Assembly (NCBI GenBank): GCA_052161885.1 | Contig: CP197396.1 | Location: 4,712,001-4,776,000, forward strand | Reading direction: 5' to 3' | From: QKTW01 sp052161885 | GTDB lineage: Bacteria; Bacteroidota; Bacteroidia; Chitinophagales; Chitinophagaceae | DNA: 64,000 nucleotides | Part shown: one piece after another, positions 1 through 12,000 of the stretch | Layout: each line of letters opens with the position of its first letter | Numbering within the stretch: the stretch's first letter is position 1 | Program-made: the position numbers and the translations under genes | The notes under the pieces: model-generated | Database searches by the model: none | What the model was told of the DNA's origin: nothing | Seen by the model: the letters and a program-made list of their open reading frames with translations, nothing else

Positions 1-3000
1 AAGTATTTTCCCGGCGGCAGCATACGGGGCAGATGCAGAGCGCCACAGATACTGCTGGCAGCCTTTCTGCTAACTTTCTGCAACAGTTATTCACAGACAG
101 GCCCTGCAGGTGTAAATACCGGCATTGGTGCCTGGTGGAAAGCGGATGCATCCGGTACATCCGGTACGTCGTGGACCGATCAGAGTGGTAATAACAGAAC
201 GCTTGCACAAGGCAATACTGCAAGCAGGCCTACAATGACGGGAGGTGCCATTAATTACCTGCCTGCACTGGATTTTGACGGAAATGATTTCATGAGTTCT
301 GCCACAGTGCTTGGTACCGGATCTACACAGAATGTAGCAATATTTGCAGTTGCACAACCGGAAGATGCAGGCCCTGGCGGCCGTGTCTGCGGAGAATACA
401 CCAGCAATGGGTACCCGGTAGGCATCCATTTCCCGTTTGTAGACAACAATTTTTACTGGGATGCGCCATATGGTTACAGGGTAAACGGTAACTGGCAAGG
501 GTCATACAATACGCCATATGTGATTTCCACAACGAAAACACCGAATGCAATGTATGCCTACAGTAATCATAAAACGATTGCTTCGTATACAGCAGGTAAT
601 CTTACTTGTATTTGCCCCGGTAATAATTCATCGTTTACAGTAGGTGCTATTACAAACTGGGGATACTTCGGCGGTAAGATCGCCGAAGTGATCGTTTATA
701 AGAACAGTGCAGCGCTTACTGCGCTGGACCGTCAGAAAATAGAGAGCTATCTCGCATTGAAATACGGTATCACACTCGATCAGGCAACTGCGTATAATTA
801 TCTCGCATCCGACGGAACAACCATCATCTGGAATGCATCCGCCAATGCCACATGGAATAAGAACATATTCGGTATCGGTCGTGACAACACATCGGGATTA
901 TATCAGAAGCAGGGCCGCACAGCGCAGCTTTCTTCACGCATTTTCAGCATGGCAGTCGGCAGCAGCATAGCTGCAGATAATGCTTCCAATACCGGCAGTA
1001 TTGCCAATGACAAGACTTTCCTTGTAATGGGTGATAATGGTGGTACTACACGCCTCGACCAGGTAATTACCAATCCTGTGATTGAAAAAGTAATGGCTCG
1101 CACGTGGCGGGTGCAGAAAAGCGCGTCCTGGGCAGACCAGACCATCACTATGAGCGCAGGTGTCAGCTATGCCAATAAATACATTGTTATCTCCAATACT
1201 TCTTCTTCTTTCGCAACTATTACAAATACAGTGCAGCTGGATGCCAACGGTGCAGCCAGCTTTAGTTCTGCATTACTGCCGGATGGCGCATACCTGACCA
1301 TCGGCCAGGCTCCGACCGGCCCCGGCGGTGTTGCAGGAAATATACGTTTGTGGCTGGATGGTAATAAAAATGTATACAGTGATGCTGGTGTTACACCGGC
1401 TACAGACGGCAGCGTAGTAGATCAGTGGGGCGACCAGAGCCAGTCTGCAACCGGCAACGGTTCATTTGTTACCGGGTGTAACTGCGGCGTAACCGCTTTT
1501 CGTGCGAATGGCCTTAACTATAACGGGGCTATCGACAATACAGGGAATGTGTTGAGAGGCCTTACAAATACAGCGATCACCTCGCCGAATATTTCGTCAT
1601 TTATGGCGGTCAATTCGCCTTCTACATATAGCGGACACCGTTATTATACACTTTACAGCAATGCTTCCGGCGGGTATGATTACAATACCAACCTGGAGAG
1701 CATTGTATTCGGACTTAATGGTACCAACATACAGACACATCGTGGTGCATGGGAAAATCCGGCACTTCCGTCCAATACCGTCTCTACGATGGTAATGACA
1801 TCGCTGACCACTGCAACTGCACATTCGCTGAACCTGAATGGCAAGCAAGGCGGGTCGGCATCCTATGTAAAAGGAAATTACTCCATTGATCAGTTCTTTG
1901 TAGGAGGAGGTTATGCTGCAGGATGGTGCTGTGGGTCTGCTACAACGGAACGGTATGGTGAAATAGTAACTTATGATCGTGCGCTCTCTGCTGTTGAAAC
2001 ACGTAAAGTGGAAAGCTACCTGGCGATGAAATGGGGTACCAGTCTTGATCAGACAACACCAACAGATTATGTGGCGTCAGACTGGAACGGTACCACCGGT
2101 ACTAAAATGTGGGTGAATGATAACGATGGATATAACCTGAAGATATTTGGTATAGGCCGTGATGATAACGGGCAGTTGTACCAGCGGCAATCTACGACAT
2201 CAGATACAAACAAGGTATTTGCAGTAGCAATGGGAACGACATTCCCGCAGACCAATGCTGCGAATACGAATACAATAGCTACAGATAAAACTTTCCTTGT
2301 ATTAGCATCGAATGGTGCAGGTACTAAAATAAATGTACCGGTAAGCGGTTTTACAAACTCCGGCACCCGCATGTCCCGCATCTGGAAGGTGGATAAATCA
2401 GCAACCTGGACGGATGCCAACGTTACCATACAGACTATAGGCACTACAGCAAAATATCTGCTGGTATCTTCTGATGCGGTATTTGGCGCAGGCGATGCAG
2501 AGTACCAGCTGGATGGCAATGGACAGGTGACCCTGAACAGCAGTGTGCTGCAACATGGGTACTTCATCACCTTTGCCAATAAGATAAGTGGTCCGGCTAA
2601 CGTAAGCAGCGGCATTGTATTGTGGATGGATGCCCGTACCGCAAACAGCGGAGCTATGGCAAACGGTACCGGCTGGCAGGATAACAGCGGCAGCGGTAAA
2701 GATTTTGATATGGTATTTGGTACGCCAACCCGTTACGACAGTGTCAACTTTAACCGTTTCATGAGCTTTAATGGCAGCAGTTATGTACGCTCATCAGTCA
2801 GTCCGTTTGTAAACACAATGACTGCCGGTGATGTATTTGTCGTAACACGTTCCCGTTCCAATGGTAATAATGGTTACCCTTATGATTTCGGTACAAGCAG
2901 CCGTGGCAACCATCTTGTATGGAGCAACAACTGTGAGTATAACGGTTTCGGCTCTAATCAGCGTATAGGTTACAACTCTTCCAATAATACTATCTGTGAA

Positions 3001-6000
3001 AATAAAACAGGTGTAGCTTCTATTGTTGGTACGATGTACCCCAACATGAACCGCTGGAACCTGCACAATACTTATTCTGCAACAAACAGCTGGGGTACAG
3101 CAATGAATGGTTTATTCAAAGCAACGACCAGCACTAATACCGTCAACTTTTCGCTCGCTGCGGGTAATGAGCATATAGGCGCATTTTCCGGTGCCGTTTT
3201 CACCGGCGACATTGCAGAAGTTGTATTGTATAACCGCAAGCTCAGTGCTTTGGAACGTCAGCAGGTAAATAGTTATCTGGGGCTTAAATATGGTATTACA
3301 ATAGACCAGGGTACACCGCAGAATTATCTCGCTTCAGATGGCACTACATTGATGTGGCAAAACGATAACGATGGTTTCAACATGCGTATTTCTGGCCTGG
3401 GCAGAGATAATATCACTTACCTGCATCAGAAGCTTGGTACCAACCAGGATACCGGTACTATCTGGACAGTAGGTCTGGGTAATACTACTTCCGCAGTGAA
3501 TAATTTTAATAATCCTGCATCTGTAAGTACAGACAAGACCTTCCTTACTTTTGCTGACAACAACCTGGGCACACAATATCTCTCAAACGTAAGCGGTGCT
3601 AATGTGAATGTGCGTATGAACCGTGTGTGGAAAGTAGATAAGAGCGCAACATGGGCAGACCAGAACATCACACTTACTGCAGGCAGCACATATGGATCAA
3701 ACAAATACCTGCTCATCAGCACTACCAGCAATTTTGCTGCAATTTCGCAGGAGCTGCTGCTGGATGCAACCGGCAGTGTAACGATCAATTCTTCATTACT
3801 GCCTCATAATGCTTATTTCACTATAGGTACCAAAATCATAGGTCCTGCCAGCGTAAATACCGGTATAGCCGCATGGTGGCGTTCGGATATCGGTGCCAGC
3901 AATGCGGTATGGAACGATTACAGCGGAAGCGATAAAACAGCCGCCCAGGGTACCGGCGCAGCACAGCCCACAGCAGCACAGTATTATGTGAATTACAATC
4001 CGGTAATGGGTTTTAACAGCGCACAATATATGATCAGCCCGAGTCTGTTTACCGGAACCGGTATAACAGATTGTAATATTTTCCTCGTCAACTTTACTAA
4101 TAATTACGCACAGCAGCAGATCCCGTTTGGCGAGTACATGAGTAATGGTGGCTATGTATATGCACATACGCCTTGGGTAAATGGTTATGGATATTGGTTC
4201 CCGCCATATGGCTGGAGCGTTAACAACCCTGCCAATGCAGTTAACGGTATGCCGAGTTTGTGGACATTCACCAAAGTGAATAACACGAGCATTTCCATGT
4301 TTCAGAACAGTAAGACAATAGCTACATCCAACGGTGGGTATTATTCTATTCCCGGTAACAACAGCAACTTTTATATAGGCGCCCGCCAGGATGGTTATAA
4401 CTGGAATGGTGGTATGGCCGAAATGATAGTATACAATAATTCAGCAGCTATCTCTGCCAATAAGCGTCGCGCTATAGAAAGCTACCTGGCTGTTAAATGG
4501 GGCGTTTCGCTTGATTCAACACAAGGCAATTACCTTGCTTATGACAGCACCGCGATCTGGGATCAGACGGTGAATGCAGGTTTCCGCTGGCGTGTAACCG
4601 GTATCGGACGCGATGACAGGAGCGGACTTAACCAGAAACAGAGCCGCAACTGGGATACATCATCACAGGGATATGCAATTATAGGCCTCAATAATATCGA
4701 GACAAATAATGCACTGAATGCATCTTCATTCGGAACAGATAAGAGTTACCTGCTGTGGGGCGATAATAATGCCAGCAGCATTGTAACTACTACACTTGCC
4801 GGTTCTACGGTAACGCCGAATAATCCTACATTACTTACCGGTGGCAGTACTTGCATTGCCCTGAGTCGCTTTGCCAAAATATATCGCGTACAGAAGACTG
4901 GTACGGTAGGTGCAGTGCAGGTGAAGATCAATACCAGCGGACTCTCTATTGGTAAAACAGCAAACGATTACTATCTGGCTGTTAACAATACTAATGCTTT
5001 TAATAGCGGAACAGTACAACAGCTGATCCAGGCAAGTGCCTATGATCCTGCACTACGCACGCTCACTTTTAATAATGTCAACTTCAATAATGGCGATTAC
5101 TTTACAGTCATCGGTAAAAAAGCACAGGCACCGGCAAATGTGGTGAATGGCATTAAGCTGTGGCTGAAAGCTGAAGATGGCATTACCCTGAATGGAAATA
5201 ATGTAAGCGGCTGGGATGATCAGAGTCCGGCCAATAAAAATCTGTCACAGGTCACAGCGACAGCGCAACCTACTTATAACGCAAATACTAATCTCATTAA
5301 CTTCAACCCGACAGTAGGTTTTGACGGAAATGATATGCTTGCAGGTAATTCTCTGCTGGGCACAGCTACTTATCCCGGAGCTACTTTCTTTGCTGTAAGT
5401 AACCAGGCTGTCATCACAAGCAGCTCCCTGTTTTATGAGCCATCTTCCGGTACGCAGTTCAACCTGCATTGTACCTGGAGTGATAATAATGTTTATTGGG
5501 ATGCGCCTTATGCCAATAACCGCCTTACTTATGCTACCGGCGGCGTTGCAGGGCAGAATATTCTCTGGAGCGGTTTGTCGAACTCTGCAGCAGCAGCGGG
5601 CAGCCGGCAGATCCTTTACAGGAACGGTCAGAGTGTAGCTACCGGCAGCGGTACTTCCGTAATAACAGGTACCAATAGTCCGTTTAATCTGGGAGGAGCA
5701 ACCGCTGGTACTTATAACGGCCGCATCGGAGAAGTAGTAATTTATACTGCTCCGCTTGTCACTTCAGACATACAGAAAATACACAGCTATCTTTCCCTGA
5801 AATGGGGGCTTAGCCTCGATCAGACTACGCCTGCCAACTACTATGCATCGGATTGGAATGGCACTACCGGTACCCTTTTATGGAATGCTACTGTCAACAA
5901 CGCCTATAAATACCGTATTACAGGTATTGGCCGCGACGACTGCAGCGACCTCACACAAAGGCAGAGCCGTAACCAGGATACAACTTCTAAAGGTTTCGCG

Positions 6001-9000
6001 ACTATAGGCATTGGCAATATAGGCACGACCAATGCCGGTAATGCTGCCAACTTCGCCGTGGATAAGAGTTTTGTAATGTGGGGTGATGATAATGGCAGTG
6101 GTGTTACCGCTACAACAGCCGTATCAGATGGAACTACGACGATTGCTCCTGCAGGATGCGTACAGCTGCGCCGTATGACCAAAAGGTATAAGGTGGCAGT
6201 TACCGGCACACCGGGCGCAGTACAGGTGCAGATAAATGTAAATGGTCTTCCGCTGGGAAAACGTGCTGCCGATTTTTATCTCGCACGAAACAGTATTGGC
6301 GGCGGTAACTTCAACAGCGGTACTTATGGCCAGCTGATAGCAGCTACATCATTTATCAACGGAATAGTGACTTTTGACAACGTAACTTTTAACAATAATG
6401 ACAGCTTTACGGTAGTAGGGCTTAAAACACAGGCTCCTGCCGGCGTGAGCACCGGTATTGCAGTATGGCTGAAAGCTGAAGACGGCATTAACCTGAACGG
6501 TACCGGTGTAAGCACCTGGGAAGACCAGAGCTCGGCGGGAAGAAATGCAGTGCAGGCTACGGCTGGCAACCAGCCGGTGTACAGTGTTTCCGGAAATGTG
6601 CTGAGCAACTTTAACCCTACCGTTACTACAGGAGGAGCACAGCAAATGGCGTTTACGTCCACTATACCGATAAATAATATGAAAATATTTGCTGTAGGTA
6701 ATCCGCTGACTAATGCAGCAGCCGGTGGCCAATGGAGAACATTGCTGCGTGGTAACGTTAACGATCACCCAATAATAATCCAGGCGGGAAGCGCATTGTA
6801 TGGTTTTCATGATAACACTTTTGGCACAGGCTTTAAATCGTCGGGTTTAAATACCACAGGGATACCGCAGTTGTTTGGTATGTCCTTTGTCAATGGCGGT
6901 ACTACACAGACTGCGGTGCCTACAATCAACGGTAAAGCAGGTACGACACTTACAGGCATTGCAACAACAAGCGGCGCTGATCAGTTCATGAGTTGGGGTG
7001 GCGGCCAGCCGTGGGGCACTGTGTCAGAAATTGTGATGTATAACAGCACTACCATGACGGCGACAGATGTACAGAAAATACAGAGCTATCTCGCATTGAA
7101 ATATGGTATTACACTTGATCAGACCACGCCATACAACTATGTATCCGGTGGCGGATCTGTAATATGGGACGCTACAGCCAATGCGGCTTACAGCAACCGT
7201 ATCACCGGTATAGGCCGTGACGATTGCAGCGATCTGGAACAGGATCAGAGCCGCAACGTAGATACTACTGTCCCTGGTTATGTGACAATGGCCCGTGGAG
7301 ACCTTTACCCGGACAATACGTCCAACCCTAATAAATTTACCAGTGATAAAAGCTTTGTGCTGTGGGGTGATGACAATGTAAGCGGAATGGCTTCTGTGGC
7401 TATTACCGGTGACGGCACAACCACATTGCCGCAAAGCAGTACCTGTACACAATTCCGCCGTCTCGGCAAAACATTCAAGGTGTCATCAATCAGTAATGGT
7501 ACGGCCGGCAGCAACAGCGGCCTGCAGGTATCTTTGAATGTACGTGGCCTGAGCTTCGGCGGCAGCACGGCCGGTGTATATCTTGCTATTAATAACAGCA
7601 ATAGTTTCGGAGGAACTGTAAACAAACTGGTTTCTGCGAGCAGCTTTGCCAACAATACGTATACATTCGATAACGTAACCTTCAATAACGGCGATTACTT
7701 TACGCTGGTAGGGCCGGAATCAAAAGCACCTGCAAATATTACCAACGGCATACAGCTGTGGCTGAAAGCAGATGCTGGTACTACATTGAACGGAACTACA
7801 GTAAGTAACTGGGGTGATCAGAGCTTTAACAGCAATGATGCATCTCAGGCTACAGCAACACTGCAGCCGGTATTGGTGACCAACGGCGCTAATTTTAATC
7901 CGGGTCTGTACCTCAGCAATGCCGATTTCCTGGATAACAGTACCGCCGCACTCCTGAATACAAATTCCTTCACAGCGCTTGCAGAAATGAAAACACTGTC
8001 GGCTGCGTTTAACTGGGGAGGTGTTGTATCCTACAATCATAGCGGTAACACACTTCGACCGGCTATTACCACAATCAGCGGCGCATATAATGTAGGACTT
8101 AACCAGATAGATGTAGGTGCTACTAATGCCAGCGTTACGGTGCCGTTCTACGGATACCAGGTACGTACATCGGGCAATGCAACTACGATTACTGCAACAT
8201 TGAACGGAGGCGCAAGCAGCAATACCACACCTGTATGGACAGGTACGGGTACTGTGCCCGGTTATATGATAGGCCGTCACGATGGTAATGCCGGCAATAG
8301 CTATACGGGGTACATTAACGAAGTGATCGTTTATAACCGTGAGCTGACAGCACCGGAATTACAGAAAATAGAAAGTTACCTTGCTATTAAATATGGTAAT
8401 ACATATAATGCCGGTAACTCCGATTATAAAGCCTCAGACAATACGACCATCTGGACGGCAGCTTCAAACAGCGGATATAAATTCCATTTAACAGGTATCG
8501 GACGTGATGACTGCAGCCAGCTGACCCAAAAACAGAGCCGCAACGCAGACACCATCACTGATGCCGGTGTGATCATAGGCCTGAATGGTATTGCCGGAAC
8601 CAACGCGGCAAATACTGCCAGCTTCAATGCAGATAAAGCGTTTGATGTATGGGGTGATAATAATGGCAGTATCACATATCAGACAGCTGTTACAGGCACT
8701 CCTGCAGGTACCGCAGTTAACTACACGCTGGGACGTATCTGGAAAGTACAGGAAACAGGAACCATAGGTAGCGTGCGCGTAGCAATTCCTTATAACAAGG
8801 TTGCCAATCCGTCGCAGGCTTACCTCCTGGTGAACAATAATACTGCAGGTGCTACATTCGGCAGCGGCAGTACAGCTTATGCCCTGAGTGTAACGAACGT
8901 TAATGGTGTAAACTACTATTATGCAGATGTAGATCTGAACAATGGCGACTATTTCACATTCGGTTCGGCAATTAAGGCGCCGGGGGGTGTTGCAAAGACC

Positions 9001-12000
9001 AGCCTGTGGTTAAGGCCGGATTACGGAACATCATCAAATATCGATGGTGCCGCTGTAAATGAATGGCTGGATTACGCGGCGCAGCTTAATAACAGTACAC
9101 AAAATACAGTAGCCAGTCAGCCGCTTTATTCAAATAACGCTGCCGACAATATCAACTTTAACCCGGTGCTGAAGTTTAACGGAACATCACAGCAGATGGA
9201 TCTTGATATCACGAAGCTGCCGTTGGGCACCAGTGCACGTGCTATCGCAGCCGTCGGTGTACCATCAGCAGTAACCGGAACCAATAAATATATCATTAGC
9301 TATGGTTCGGCCGGTACAAGTCAGGCACAGGGTATGGCCAACGTAAGCGGTACGGGTTATTATGTTGGGTATGGTGATGATATTACCACAGCTGCCGGCT
9401 TCTGGCAGACAGGTACTGTAAATGATATGATGCTCAGATGGCGCGGCGGTGCAGGCGGACTGGCATCCATGTACAGTAAAAACAAACTGGTAGGCGGCCC
9501 TGTTGCGAAGAACTGGAATACAACAACTGCAGGTGGTGCTAAACTGGGTCTCAGTGTCTGGACAACAAATGAATTATGGGCGGGTACTATGGGCGATGTA
9601 ATTGTATTTAACGATTCGCTTACGCCGGCCGAACGTCAGCGGGTAAGTACTTACCTGGCCATCAAATATGGCTACACACTCGACCAGGCAACGCCGACTG
9701 ATTATATCGCCACAAATGGTACTACGAAAGTATGGGACAATACAGTGGCAGGTGTGTATAAGAAAAACATAGCAGGCATAGGCCGCGATGATGCAGAAGG
9801 ATTGAACCAGATACAATCGAAATCGACAAATGCAGGTGTACAGGTGGCTATAGCCAATACTGCGTTCGCCACGGACAATCCATCAAACAGTAACAGTTTT
9901 AGCGCAGACAATAGCTACCTCACATGGAGCGACGATAGCGCAGCTACTACTTATCTCACACTGATAGGCGGTACCAATCCTGTGGCTAACTCCCGTATGA
10001 GCAGACTGTGGAAAGTACAGGAGACGGGCACCGTAGGCAGTGTACAGGTTGCAATACCGTACAATGCTGTAGCAAACCCGTCTGCAGCTTATATAGTGCG
10101 CAGTACAGATGCAACGATAGATGCAACCGATAACTTCACCAGGATGGATTCGATCCGTATCAATGGTGCACTTTACTATGCTGCCAATGTGAACTTTAAC
10201 ACCGGCGATTTCTTCACATTCGCTTCCAGTCTGAAGCTTCCCGGTGGTGTAGCAGGGGTAGGCCTCTGGCTGCGCCCGGATTATGGAACCAGCAGTACCG
10301 TCGACAGTACGGCCATCAACGAATGGCTGGATGCCGCAGGGTATGTGAATCATGGTGCACAGGCTACAGTGACAAGTCAGCCCTTGTACCGGAACAATAC
10401 AACTTCCAATATCAATTTCAACCCGGTTGTAAACTTTGACGGCAGCAATGATGAACTGGAACTGGATATTACCAAGCTTCCGACAGGTACAACAGCCCGC
10501 AGCCTGTTCATGACCGGCAAAACAAATATTGTTGATGGTGCTTACCACTATGCGCTGGCATGGGGTACCTATGCTACGAGCCAGGGATCAGCATTGGCAA
10601 ATGGTGCTTCAGGTTTAGGATCTTTTGTCTCCTATGGAAGTAACGACGTGCCTTCTGCAGCCGGTTTCTGGCAGGTAGGTGTGCCAAACTCCCTCTCCGG
10701 AACCTGGGCAGGTGGAACGGGTAATGCGACACTCTACAGTAAGAATAAACTGATCGCTGGCCCGCTCGCCAAATCATGGGTTACGGGTACCGGTGGCGCA
10801 AGAATAGGAGCCAATAGTAATACGACTCCGGGAGAATACTGGAATGGCGCTATGGGTGATGTTATCGTCTTCCCGTATGCACTGAATGCAGGGCAGCGCC
10901 AGAAGGTGGAAAGCTACCTCGCTGTGAAGTACGGCTATTCTATGGACACAACAAGTCAGCCTAACTATCTTGCAAGTGACAGCTCTGTAACCTGGAATTA
11001 TAACAGCACTTACCGCAATCGTGTAACAGGTATCGGCCGCGATGATCTTACTGCGCTTAATCAACGCCAGAGCCGCAATATAGACACCACAAGCCCCGGA
11101 TTTGTGACCATGGGACTTGGATCGGTTGCTGCAACCAATACCGTCAACGCAAATACGTTCAGCAGCGATAAGAGCTTCCTGCTGTGGGCAGACGACGGTG
11201 TTGCAGGTAAAGCAACTGCTGCCATAACGGGCGACGCAGTAAACACACTGCCTACCGCAGGGCCTTGTGCAAACTATATCAGGATGGCCAAGACCTATAA
11301 AGTACAGCGTACCAACTTTACCCAGCCGGTGCAGGTACAGGTAAATGTCAATGGTATGACTATAGGTAAAGCACTGCAGGACTATTACCTTGCTATCAAC
11401 ACAACTGCAACGATGAGCGGTACGATCAGTAAGCTGGTGCCTGCAACATCAATTGCTAACGGAGTACTGACCTTTGATAATGTTGATTTCTCTGCAAATG
11501 GTGATTACTTTACCGTGATTGGCCAGAAAGTACAGTCTCCGGCAAGTATACAGACAGCAAACCTGAAACTGTGGCTGAAAGCGGAAGATGGCATTATCCT
11601 GAATGGCACAACCGTGCAGGAATGGGATGACAATGGGCCTGCACTGAATAATGCAATACAGGCTACAGTTGCCAATCAGCCAACGTATAACAACGCTGCG
11701 AGCCTGATCAACTTTAACCCTGCGCTTACGTTCAACGGAACCAATAACAGGTTCAGTCTTGCTACGAATTTGTTTGGAACGGGTAATATCAGTTATACCG
11801 TACTTGGAATCGTAAACAGTAACGCTGCAAACACTACCCGTGTGTGGTTATCGGATGGAACGGTTGCAACCAACCAGGCTGTATCTATAGGCCATTTGTC
11901 CAGCAATGTTATTATCAATGCCAACTGGAACAATGATCTCAGCGGTGGCGCGGTAACTACCGGTGTTACTTATCTCGAAGGATTTACACGCGATAACGTG

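Noticed and set aside
9883..10548. Long minus-strand reading frame (221 codons) inside the giant gene
   Set aside because: The strongly repetitive, codon-biased gene leaves open antisense frames throughout; the translation is rich in Cys, His and Ile with no domain, and other shadows of the same kind occur in each module.
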